A stretch of DNA of 47,990 nucleotides from Virgibacillus senegalensis. Lineage in GTDB: Bacteria; Bacillota; Bacilli; Bacillales; Amphibacillaceae. Shown one piece after another: positions 27,247 to 36,181 of this stretch. The number at the start of each line of letters is the position of its first letter. Position 1 is the stretch's first letter. A program made the translations under genes and the position numbers. The notes under the pieces were generated by a model that was not told where the DNA came from, searched no databases, and saw only the letters and a list, made by a program, of their open reading frames with translations. The stretch covers positions 79,325-127,314 of the forward strand of contig NZ_LN611424.1 of assembly GCF_000821245.2 (NCBI RefSeq), written 5' to 3'.

Positions 27247-30200
27247 ATGAGTAATGGACGTAAGAATGCGGCTGAGAAAACTTTTCAAGACAAGTTCGTT
27301 GCTAAATTACAACAATACAAATGGAAAGCACCAGATTTTCTTGATGGAAATAAACAAAAAGTAACTGTACAAGATTTAGTCAATCATTGGCGCAAGGAAC
27401 TAAACCGAATAAATGCAGATGTCTTGGAGAGTGTTCCTTTAACAGACAATGAATTTGCACAAGTGATGGCAAAAGTATCACAAATTGATAATAGTTATGA
27501 AGCGGCAAAGTTATTAGCAATGGAACAATCGAATGGAAAAATTGATGGCATTTATAGAGATTCCCATCCAGACGTTACACGTGAACAAATTACATTGACA
27601 ATATTTAAAAAAGCACAAGTACGTGGTGGAGATTCGAGCTATAATATCGCAAGAGAAGTAGAAACACCGAACGGAAATCGTTTTGATATTGTTTTACTCA
27701 TTAATGGACTGCCACTCATAAATATTGAGCAAAAGCGTACAGATAAGTCCTTAGAAGAAGCATTTAACCAATTAAAACGTTATTATACTGATGGTGAATA
27801 TGTGAACAATTTCATGGCATTTTCTCAAATGATGGTGATGACATCTGAAGTAGCCACACGTTATTTTGCGACACCAAAGTCAATTCAAGCGTTTAATCCA
27901 AGTTTTGTTTTTCATTGGGCAGACAAATATAATCGACCGATTAATCATTGGGAAGATGTCATTGATCACTTTTTAATGATTCCGATGGCACATCAAATAG
28001 TTGGCGATTATTTAGTCATTGATGAAGCAAAAGAAGTGGAAAATCGTAAACATATGTTATTACGCTCTTATCAAGTACATGCCCTGCAAGCTATCGAAGG
28101 TGCTGCACTAGGGTGGGATAATGATGATAAAATACCTCATGGTGGATTTGTTTGGCATACAACAGGTTCAGGTAAAACAATCACGAGTTTTAAAACGGCT
28201 TTATTTTTATCGACTAGAGCAGGATTTGATAACGTTGTTTTCTTAGTAGATCGGAAGGAACTCGACAGTCGTACGAGTGATAATTTCAAAGCATATGCAC
28301 AATACGAATCAGTAACCGTTGATGATACAGCACACACATTTCAATTACGTAAACTTTTATCATCTGCTAGTACAGGTATCGTTGTAACGACAACGTTTAA
28401 ATTAAATAATCTTGTGAAAGATTTATTTGAAGCGAAGGATGAAAGTTTAGCAAATAAGAAAATCGTCTTTATTATTGATGAAGCTCACCGAACGACAATG
28501 GGTGACATGATGGTAACCATTAAAAACTACTTCCGGAAAAATGGTCTGTTTTATGGTTTTACTGGGACACCCTTATTTGACGAGAATAAGATTAAAGGAA
28601 TGATCAATGAGAAGAGTGAACTCATCGATACAACAGAAAAGCTTTTCGGACCACTATTGCATCAATATACGATAGATGAAGCAATTGTAGATAAAAACGT
28701 ATTAGGATTTCATGTTGACTACATAAATACCGGAGAGTTTGAAAGTTACGATACATTACGTGAACAAATTGTTGAATATAAACTAGCTGAACAACCAGAC
28801 GTGCCAAAAAGAAAACTGGAACGACAAGTATATGAACTTTCTGAGTTAGAAGTTGAAAAAGAAGCAAAAAAACGTAAAATATTGTTTTATCATGATGAGA
28901 CACATATTCCGAGAGTAGTTGAGGAAATATTAAACAACTGGGAAGACCAATCACAACATAAGGTTTTCAATGCCATTTTAACGGTCGCATTTAAACATCG
29001 AGTAATAGCTTACTATGAAGAGTTTAAAAAGCAATTAGCTGAACGAGATGATATTGCCATTAACGTAGCAATGACATTTAGTTTTGGAACAGATGCAGAT
29101 AAAGAACCTACCGACCCAGAATTAATTAAAACGATGTTCAAAGATTATGCAGCCTTCACTGGAATTGAATATGCATACGGTGATAAACGACGAGGAGAAG
29201 ATGCATATTATGAAGATGTCGTTGAACGGGCAACACGCGGTGGAAGTGGTCGGAATCCGAAAAACATTGACCTTGTTATTGTTGCAGATCAGTTACTAAC
29301 AGGTTATGATTCTAAATTTATTAACACGTTATATGTGGATCGTTCACTTGCACTACAAGGATTAATTCAAGCGTATTCACGCACAAATCGAATTTACGGG
29401 AAAGAAAAGGAATTTGGTACGATTGTCAACTTCCAGTACCCAAGAATAACGGAAGAAACAGTTAATGATGCATTAATTTTATATGGAAGTGGCGGAAAGA
29501 GTAGTGAAGCAATTGTAGAACCCTATCCTGTAGCAGTAGATGAATTTGTAAAATACTCACAAGAAGTGATACAGATATTACAAGATCCAACAGCATGGCA
29601 ATTGTTAGAAAAAGATGAAGAGGCAAAGGAAATCTTTGTAAAAGCTTTTAAAAAAGCAAACGGTCAATTAAATACAATTCAACAATATTATGAATTTGCC
29701 TGGGTAGACGAAGTGTTCGATATAACAGAGCATGAATGGCTGCGTTATGTTGGTGCATATCGAAACCTAACAAGAGATGATAATCAGGGCGATGATCCAG
29801 TAGCGTTACCAGTATTACCATTAGGTGAAGCAAAACTAGCTGGTACACAAAAAATTGATGCGAATTATATTATTCAATTAATCGGGGAAAAAGCGAAATC
29901 AACAGATGGGAAACAAACAGTTGATGCAGAAACATTACGAATTATTTATCAACATATTGAAGAATTAAGTAATATGGGTGATTTTGAACAAGCTGAGCTA
30001 TTGAAGCAATTTGTTCAAGAGGAATTAGAACCTGGAAATGTTTCGAGTGATGTGAACTTTGATGAAGCATATGAAGCATGGAAGCGAAGCAGATTAAAAG
30101 ATGAAATTTATAAAGTATCCCGAGAGTGGGGACTTAATGAAATAATTCTTGAGAAGTCGGTAGAAACCTATTCACCAGTGAATCCAAAGGATATTCCTTA

Positions 30201-30336
30201 TATCGATGAATTAACAAGTAATGTTGATTATGATTTGATTGATAATCCAAAAACAAGTAATCTATTGGAACATAATATGGAACTCTTGAAAGTACTACCG
30301 GAGATTGTACCAAAAATTAAAAAGAAGTATAAATAG
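27247..30336 (+). CDS. hsdR: Type I restriction endonuclease subunit HsdR
   Basis: 1029-aa motor and nuclease subunit that translocates DNA and cuts unmethylated targets. The N-terminal PD-(D/E)XK site is intact: D147 (RFDIVLL) and E161-Q-K163 (NIEQKRT). SF2 helicase: Walker A TTGSGK310T, DEAH box D411-EAH414, TGTPL, QAYSRTNR motif VI. C-terminal helical M-binding region after about 800. The reading frame is complete, so hsdMSR should be functional. ATG follows AGGAGGGG. Confidence 0.95.
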   Translation: MSNGRKNAAEKTFQDKFVAKLQQYKWKAPDFLDGNKQKVTVQDLVNHWRKELNRINADVLESVPLTDNEFAQVMAKVSQIDNSYEAAKLLAMEQSNGKIDGIYRDSHPDVTREQITLTIFKKAQVRGGDSSYNIAREVETPNGNRFDIVLLINGLPLINIEQKRTDKSLEEAFNQLKRYYTDGEYVNNFMAFSQMMVMTSEVATRYFATPKSIQAFNPSFVFHWADKYNRPINHWEDVIDHFLMIPMAHQIVGDYLVIDEAKEVENRKHMLLRSYQVHALQAIEGAALGWDNDDKIPHGGFVWHTTGSGKTITSFKTALFLSTRAGFDNVVFLVDRKELDSRTSDNFKAYAQYESVTVDDTAHTFQLRKLLSSASTGIVVTTTFKLNNLVKDLFEAKDESLANKKIVFIIDEAHRTTMGDMMVTIKNYFRKNGLFYGFTGTPLFDENKIKGMINEKSELIDTTEKLFGPLLHQYTIDEAIVDKNVLGFHVDYINTGEFESYDTLREQIVEYKLAEQPDVPKRKLERQVYELSELEVEKEAKKRKILFYHDETHIPRVVEEILNNWEDQSQHKVFNAILTVAFKHRVIAYYEEFKKQLAERDDIAINVAMTFSFGTDADKEPTDPELIKTMFKDYAAFTGIEYAYGDKRRGEDAYYEDVVERATRGGSGRNPKNIDLVIVADQLLTGYDSKFINTLYVDRSLALQGLIQAYSRTNRIYGKEKEFGTIVNFQYPRITEETVNDALILYGSGGKSSEAIVEPYPVAVDEFVKYSQEVIQILQDPTAWQLLEKDEEAKEIFVKAFKKANGQLNTIQQYYEFAWVDEVFDITEHEWLRYVGAYRNLTRDDNQGDDPVALPVLPLGEAKLAGTQKIDANYIIQLIGEKAKSTDGKQTVDAETLRIIYQHIEELSNMGDFEQAELLKQFVQEELEPGNVSSDVNFDEAYEAWKRSRLKDEIYKVSREWGLNEIILEKSVETYSPVNPKDIPYIDELTSNVDYDLIDNPKTSNLLEHNMELLKVLPEIVPKIKKKYK

Positions 30337-30348
30337 AAAGAGCTATTC

Positions 30349-30612
30349 TTGTTCACAATTCATAAAGGGGACGCAGCGACAGGTGAATTTTTCGATAAGT
30401 TTGTATTTAACAATGTGGGACAAGTTTCCTGTCCCCATGTTCCTCATGTTGTAAAAAACGGAACGCTTGATAAGAAGGTACTACAACAAGAACCATTTCG
30501 AACGGTTGGAAGTATTGTGAGTTTATTTAAAGAAGATATGGATGATGCTAGAAAGATCCTGGGAATTGCTGATGAGATTTATCGAAATGCAGAAGAAATT
30601 AGTGGAGCTTAG
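30349..30612 (+). pseudogene. Probable remnant: short frame running out of repeat copy 2
   Basis: The first 30 codons from TTG 30349 are the 70-nt repeat. The rest (VVKNGTLDKKVLQQEPFRTV ... DARKILGIADEIYRNAEEI) looks like real coding DNA by codon use and helical pattern, yet has no own start or ribosome site. I read it as the 3' end of a lost gene that the repeat inserted into; a real 87-aa protein is possible. Family not recognised. Confidence 0.35.
30367..30436 (+). repeat. 70-nt small repeat, copy 2
   Basis: GGGGACGCAGCGACAGG at the left and TGTGGGACAAGTTTCCTGTCCCC at the right, giving inverted ends GGGGACAGG-like / CCTGTCCCC and an end hairpin GGGAC-N9-GTCCC. Same length as copy 1 at 22968-23037; the two bracket the hsdMSR operon. 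Confidence 0.65.
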
Positions 30613-30659
30613 TTTAATTTAAACAACCATGAAACGATATAGACAAGGTTTATAACAAC

Positions 30660-30719
30660 GAATGTCAGTCACTTTTAGAAAGTTTAGGTTAAAACTTTAT
30701 GAGGTGACTGGCATTTTTA
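30660..30719 (+). terminator. Long hairpin terminator after the hsd operon region
   Basis: Outer stem ATGTCAGTCAC / GTGACTGGCAT (one wobble) and inner stem AAAGTTT / AAACTTT, followed by TTTTTAAA. Confidence 0.65.
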
Positions 30720-30756
30720 AATTTATCTAAATGATATAGAAAGAGTGGACATTTTT

Positions 30757-31782
30757 ATGACAGTTTGGTTATTTCGTGCCGGAAAACAAGGGGAGTTTGA
30801 AAACAAATTTCTAGATGATGAAAGAGTCTATCTTACGTGGGATGACCTTAATATAGATTTAAAGGAAATTGAATCAAAGGAAATTCTATATAAACGATTA
30901 ATTGATCATTATGATTTAGATAAAGAAAAAACAGCGATAAATTGGGCCTCCCAAATTTGGCCGATTGCACATGCGATGGAACAAGGTGATTTAGTAGTCT
31001 TGCCTTCCAAATTTAATCGCACAATTCATATTGGTGAGGTTAATGGTGATTATGTATATGATGAATCACTTGGAAGTCCTTACTATCATTATCGCAATGT
31101 AAAGTGGATTGCCAAAGATATACCAAGGGATCGTTTTGATCAGGATATATTATATTCATTAGGTGCTTTTATGACGGTTTGTAAAATACATAGAAATAAT
31201 GCAGAAGAACGAATTAAAGAAATGCGTAACAATAATTGGCATGTTCCAAAAAATAAGAATGTGAAAGAACTTGTTGAGGAAAATGAAGAAACAGTCTCTA
31301 TTGATTTGGAAGAATATATCTATGATCAAATATCTGAAAGAATTATCCAAAGGTTCAAAGGTCACAATATGGAAAACTTGGTTGAAGAAATCTTAAAGGC
31401 AAAGGGATTTACAACGTACAGAAGTCCGGAAGGTGCTGATCATGGTGTAGATATACTAGCAGCATCAGATACATTAGGTTTTGGAGATCCTAAGATTTGT
31501 GTGCAAGTAAAAACTTCTGATACTCCTCTTGATAGACCAATATTGGACCAATTAATCGGAACAATGAGCAATTACAGTGCAGACTTTGGTTTGCTCGTTT
31601 CATGGAGTGGTTTTAAATCATCCGTTACGAAGGAAATTCCTAAGCAGTTTTTTAAGGTTCGTTTGTGGGATTCCAAAACGGTTATTCAACAGATTTTCGA
31701 GAACTATGGAAAGCTTAGTGATGAAATTAAGAAGGAGATTCCTATTAAGAGGGTTTGGATGTTGGATAGTGAAATGAAATAA
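30757..31782 (+). CDS. Mrr-type restriction endonuclease
   Basis: 341 aa from ATG 30757 (MTVWLFRAGKQGEFE); an upstream in-frame GTG at 30745 is less likely. The N-terminal half (about 1-150; WASQIWPIAHAMEQGDLVVL) resembles the modified-base-sensing or PUA/EVE-like domain often fused to Mrr. The C-terminal half is an Mrr_cat PD-(D/E)XK fold: helix with ENLVEEILKAKGF, D232 (GVDILAA) and Q250-V-K252. Mrr proteins cut methylated foreign DNA (type IV), so the hsd methylation pattern must be one it tolerates. It stands between hsdR and the nuclease/OLD/UvrD operon, with its own upstream terminator. Confidence 0.82.
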   Translation: MTVWLFRAGKQGEFENKFLDDERVYLTWDDLNIDLKEIESKEILYKRLIDHYDLDKEKTAINWASQIWPIAHAMEQGDLVVLPSKFNRTIHIGEVNGDYVYDESLGSPYYHYRNVKWIAKDIPRDRFDQDILYSLGAFMTVCKIHRNNAEERIKEMRNNNWHVPKNKNVKELVEENEETVSIDLEEYIYDQISERIIQRFKGHNMENLVEEILKAKGFTTYRSPEGADHGVDILAASDTLGFGDPKICVQVKTSDTPLDRPILDQLIGTMSNYSADFGLLVSWSGFKSSVTKEIPKQFFKVRLWDSKTVIQQIFENYGKLSDEIKKEIPIKRVWMLDSEMK

Positions 31783-31911
31783 TGTTGATAGCCCTATTAT
31801 ATAGTAACTTGGAATATTTTTACTACTTCTTATAAGGATAATAAAGTTTTTTAAATATATGACTGTAGTATTAAAGGAAATGAATTAAGTAAAGAATCGG
31901 GAGATGGATAG

Positions 31912-34107
31912 ATGTCTGATAATGTATTCTCTTTTACTAGTACAACTGAATTGGAGAAAAATATTGAGAATAGCCTTACAAAAATTAGAAACAAAATATC
32001 TACCGCAAATCCTCTAATAACTATGGTTCAATTGCATGTTCTAAAGTTTTTAAACCATTTTGGGGATATTGAGGCTTCGGTTCACGGTGATATAAGGCCT
32101 TTTGAGAACAAAATGATTGATATTACACAAAGTCTTATAGTAAGTAGTGACATAAATGCAGGAACTGGATACTTAGATAAAAATGAAATAAATGAATATA
32201 TGGAAGAACTGAATAGTTTATATACTACTGCCACTATTTATGTAAACATTGCACCGAAGGATGATTTAATTAAGTATTCACAAGGGATGCAAATGAATGT
32301 TTCTGGAACAATGTATTCCTATTTTGAAAAAGCTCATTTTACAGATATGCTGTCTCCATATACAGATCTTTTTAATGAGATTTTTGGAATTACAAGCGTT
32401 GATCTAGTAGACGGTCTTTTAACAATTAGCAGACGATTACGTACTATGGGATTTATGGAAGCTTTGTTAGATAGTGGTGCTTCACCTGAAGATGAGATGT
32501 CAGAAGAAGTATTTTTAAATTTAGCTGAATATTTTAATGTTGAATGCATTACAGGTTGGCCTGTAGAGTTTATTAAGGAACTCTCGCTTCAACAAGGCGA
32601 ATGCAATGACTTTTATGAAGATGATATACAAGTAATGATTAAGGAGGCCCCTATAAAATATAAACCCTTCATTGGTATAGGAGACAAGTACTATTGTTTT
32701 TCTGTTGATAATTTAATAGATAACTTTTACAGAACAGTTTTAAGAGCTATGCGGAGGAAAAAAGAGAGTGTTTCTAATAAGATAAATGACATTCAAAAAG
32801 ACTTATCAGAGGAACTACCCTTTAAACTATTTAAAACTATTTTGCCTACAGCAAATATGTATCAAAACATTTTTTATAAAGCACCAGTCGGTGCCAATGG
32901 AAAGTATGAATGGTGTGAATGTGATGGTATTATTCTTTTTGATGATGTAATGATAATTATAGAAGTGAAGGGTGGAGCATTATCACCGGTTTCACCTTTT
33001 TCAGATGAAGAAGCCTACAAAAAGTCACTGAATGACTTAGCAAAAAACCCCTATGAACAATCTGTACGGCTTTATGAAGAATATATGAGGGCAGGAAAGA
33101 TAGAAATTTATCAGAAAGAGAGTAAAAAACGCTACAAACTTATTACTGCTATTGAAAAAAGTGAATTTATCCAAGCATGTTGTGTCACTTTGGATGATTT
33201 CAACGAAATAGCATCCCAAATAGAAGAAACAGAATTTATTCAAAATAGTGATCTGCCTGTATGGTGCATTTCCATTAACGATTTAAGAGTGTACCCTGAA
33301 CTATTTAATTCTTCAAGTTTGTTCTTAAATTATTTATATCAAAGAAGTCATGCTATTAGGAATCCTTATATAAAGCTTAATGATGAATTGGACCATCTGG
33401 GGATGTATTTTGCTTATAATGATTATTCTACGCGTATTAGAGAGATAGTTAATGAAGAGGACTACATAGGCGAAATATATATTGCTAGTCATAGAGACGA
33501 AATTGATGACTACATGGCAAGAAAAATCAATTCTGATCTTGAGGACGAAGAAGGGGAAAGTTTCCTTGATCTATTAATAGGTCCTGCACCAAAACCTAAA
33601 CAAGAGATGGAGTTCATGTTGGAACAACTCATCAATTTATTAGATGGCACAAGAGATTATTTGTGCACCAGAGCTGCTAGATACCTTCTTCTATTAGACT
33701 CAAATACTAGAGGTAATCTTAGCGATTTTCTTTCTTCTAGGAGTAGGAAACTTTTAGAGTTTAGAAGACGTAAAGCAATATTAACTCCATATATGGCGCT
33801 TAACTATAAAAGAGAAGATAGGATCCGTGAGTTACCTATTATATCAATATTCCTACTTCATGCATCCAATAAAGTATTTAAAGATGTGGTTAAACGCAAG
33901 AGGTTTCTAATGGAGAGAGTTGTATATGAAGATGAACCAACCTACTGCGTATTAGTTGGAATCAATAATAATAAAGAGTTTAAAAAAGTGATCACGAATA
34001 TTATAGGTCCGGAGCAGTTTCAAGCTTTACCGGAGTCAGCATATAAACAACTTAGAACTACTAGAGAGAAGGTAAGTAAATCACGAAATATCAAAGAATT
34101 TGAATAG
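31912..34107 (+). CDS. Large PD-(D/E)XK (NERD-like) nuclease-domain protein, first gene of a three-gene defence-like operon
   Basis: 731 aa, no close family recognised over the full length. A nuclease-like core sits in the middle: D338 (CECDGIILFDD) and E351-V-K353 (IIIEVKGG), the spacing of PD-(D/E)XK folds, particularly NERD or related restriction-type domains. The flanking N-terminal 1-300 and C-terminal 400-731 are helical, without motifs I can name. Short gap of 40 nt to the OLD-family gene, then the helicase, all on one strand, so it is likely a subunit or accessory nuclease of that system. ATG follows GGGAGATGGATAG. Confidence 0.65.
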   Translation: MSDNVFSFTSTTELEKNIENSLTKIRNKISTANPLITMVQLHVLKFLNHFGDIEASVHGDIRPFENKMIDITQSLIVSSDINAGTGYLDKNEINEYMEELNSLYTTATIYVNIAPKDDLIKYSQGMQMNVSGTMYSYFEKAHFTDMLSPYTDLFNEIFGITSVDLVDGLLTISRRLRTMGFMEALLDSGASPEDEMSEEVFLNLAEYFNVECITGWPVEFIKELSLQQGECNDFYEDDIQVMIKEAPIKYKPFIGIGDKYYCFSVDNLIDNFYRTVLRAMRRKKESVSNKINDIQKDLSEELPFKLFKTILPTANMYQNIFYKAPVGANGKYEWCECDGIILFDDVMIIIEVKGGALSPVSPFSDEEAYKKSLNDLAKNPYEQSVRLYEEYMRAGKIEIYQKESKKRYKLITAIEKSEFIQACCVTLDDFNEIASQIEETEFIQNSDLPVWCISINDLRVYPELFNSSSLFLNYLYQRSHAIRNPYIKLNDELDHLGMYFAYNDYSTRIREIVNEEDYIGEIYIASHRDEIDDYMARKINSDLEDEEGESFLDLLIGPAPKPKQEMEFMLEQLINLLDGTRDYLCTRAARYLLLLDSNTRGNLSDFLSSRSRKLLEFRRRKAILTPYMALNYKREDRIRELPIISIFLLHASNKVFKDVVKRKRFLMERVVYEDEPTYCVLVGINNNKEFKKVITNIIGPEQFQALPESAYKQLRTTREKVSKSRNIKEFE

Positions 34108-34147
34108 AATTATTGCACTTAATAACACTGAAGAGGAGTTGAACTAA

Positions 34148-36181
34148 TTGAGAATAAAGAAATTAGTTATTAATAACTTTAGATCCTTTGGACCAACTGA
34201 TACTAATCTAGATTTAGAAGACTTGTCAGTTTTAGTTGGAGCGAATAGTAGTGGTAAAACTTCTGCAATACAAGCTTTATTAAAACTTTTTAGTCCTTAT
34301 CAGAAAGAGCGCTTGTTGGAAAGATCTGATTTCCATATACCTGCTAATGAAAATCCAATAGATCATGGTGAATCTTCACTTTATATAGAAGCTATAATTG
34401 ATTTTAATGAACTTGAAAATGATACTGAAGAGGCAAGAACTACTATCCCGCCACATTTTAATCATATGGTTGCGGGTAAAGTTGGTGGAAGTCCTTATGT
34501 GCGTATAAGGCTAAAAGCCGAGTTATCAGAAGGAAATACATTTGAAGGAAATATTGAGCAAGGGTTATATTATGTCTTATCTCCAATTGGAACCAAAACA
34601 GAAGATGAAGATCTACAGCCGGTTAAAGCCAGTGAGCGCTCTCAAATTCAAATGATTTATATACCTGCAACAAGAGACCCGGCCGTACAATTAAAAAATG
34701 CATCAGGAACTATCTTAGGGAGGATTTTAAAAGGAATTAACTGGCCAAAAGAAATTAATAGTGACATACAAGAAAAAATGAAGCAAGTTGATGGGATTTT
34801 TGACGAAGTAAATGGTGTTAAACGGTTAAGAGAAATACTTAATAGTCAATGGAGAAAATACCATAATGATTTTCGCTATGGCTCAACTATGGTTGCTTTC
34901 AGCCATGCAGACTTAGACTCAATTCTAAAAAAAGTAGAGGTTTATTTTGAACCAACTGAAACAGGAAGCAAATATAAAGTGGATCAATTAGGCGATGGAT
35001 TACGCTCAATTTTTTACTTGACTCTAGTAAATTCGTTTTTAGAAATTGGGAATGAGGCCTTACAAGATGAAGCTGAGGAAGATAAAAAAATATATAATCT
35101 TCAACCACCAGTGTTGACCTTGTTAGCAGTTGAGGAACCAGAAAATCATATTTCCCCTCATTTACTTGGTCGAATAATGAAAGCTTTAACTGACGTCTCT
35201 GAAAATGATAATGCACAAGTTTTAGTTGCTACCCACTCCCCTTCGATGATTAAAAGAGTCGATCCACAATCAATTCTTCATTTTAGAATTGATCAAAAAG
35301 AAATAAGAACTATCGTAAATTCAATAATTCTTCCTGACAAAGATAAAGAAGAAGAATATAAATATATAAAAGCTGCTATTATGGCATATCCAGAACTGTA
35401 TTTTTCACAATTGGTTGTTTTAGGAGAAGGTGATAGTGAAGAGATTATACTTCCAAAGATAATTAGTCTTCTAGATACCGATTTAGATCAAAGCAATATT
35501 TCTATCGTTCCGTTAGGTGGGAGACACGTAAATCACTTTTGGAAATTACTACATCAGTTGAATATCCCTTATCTAACTCTATTGGATTTAGATTTAGATC
35601 GAAATGGTGGTGGATGGGGTCGAATTAAATATGCATTACAGCAGTTGATCCAATTAGGCTATGATAAGCGTGAGTTACTTTCTGTCCAAAATGGAGTGCT
35701 AAGTGATGACGAGTTCTCTCGTATGCATACATGGTCTATAGAAAAGGAAGATGAAAGAGAAAATCTCTATTCATGGGTTGAGTTTTTAGAAGCCTATGGA
35801 GTTTACTATTCGGCTCCACTAGATATTGATTTCATGATGATTGAAAGTTTCCTAGATGCATATAAAAAGACAGTTCCCAAACATGGAGGTCCTAAAGGTG
35901 TAGATAAAGAGAAGGATTCTATTGAATATCTGGACCGTTTAGAAAAAGGGGTTAGGGCAACTTTAAAAACTGAGGGCGGCTCAGGAATTACCTATTCGGA
36001 TGAACAGAAAGAATTAATGATTTGGTATGATTACTTTTTCTTAGGCAGAGGTAAACCCGGCACTCATATTATGGCATTAGAAAATATAGATACGAAGTTA
36101 TTAATTGAAAAATTACCAATTCCTCTTAAAAAATTAATGAAGGGAATAAAATCATTTATTGATGGTGATTTATCTGAGTAA
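34148..36181 (+). CDS. OLD-family ATPase/TOPRIM nuclease (GajA-like)
   Basis: 677 aa from TTG 34148 behind AGAGGAGTTG. ABC-type ATPase N-half: Walker A GANSSGK37T, signature region QLGDGLRSIFYLTL, Walker B LLAVEEPENHISP, and ATHSP switch. C-half TOPRIM: E427 (VVLGEGDSEE) and D480-L-D482 (LLDLDLDRN). OLD proteins cut or nick DNA when nucleotide is depleted; GajA is the OLD member of Gabija. It is about 100 residues longer than typical GajA. The adjacent UvrD gene makes it a class 2 OLD. It overlaps the helicase gene by about 20 nt. Confidence 0.87.
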   Translation: MRIKKLVINNFRSFGPTDTNLDLEDLSVLVGANSSGKTSAIQALLKLFSPYQKERLLERSDFHIPANENPIDHGESSLYIEAIIDFNELENDTEEARTTIPPHFNHMVAGKVGGSPYVRIRLKAELSEGNTFEGNIEQGLYYVLSPIGTKTEDEDLQPVKASERSQIQMIYIPATRDPAVQLKNASGTILGRILKGINWPKEINSDIQEKMKQVDGIFDEVNGVKRLREILNSQWRKYHNDFRYGSTMVAFSHADLDSILKKVEVYFEPTETGSKYKVDQLGDGLRSIFYLTLVNSFLEIGNEALQDEAEEDKKIYNLQPPVLTLLAVEEPENHISPHLLGRIMKALTDVSENDNAQVLVATHSPSMIKRVDPQSILHFRIDQKEIRTIVNSIILPDKDKEEEYKYIKAAIMAYPELYFSQLVVLGEGDSEEIILPKIISLLDTDLDQSNISIVPLGGRHVNHFWKLLHQLNIPYLTLLDLDLDRNGGGWGRIKYALQQLIQLGYDKRELLSVQNGVLSDDEFSRMHTWSIEKEDERENLYSWVEFLEAYGVYYSAPLDIDFMMIESFLDAYKKTVPKHGGPKGVDKEKDSIEYLDRLEKGVRATLKTEGGSGITYSDEQKELMIWYDYFFLGRGKPGTHIMALENIDTKLLIEKLPIPLKKLMKGIKSFIDGDLSE

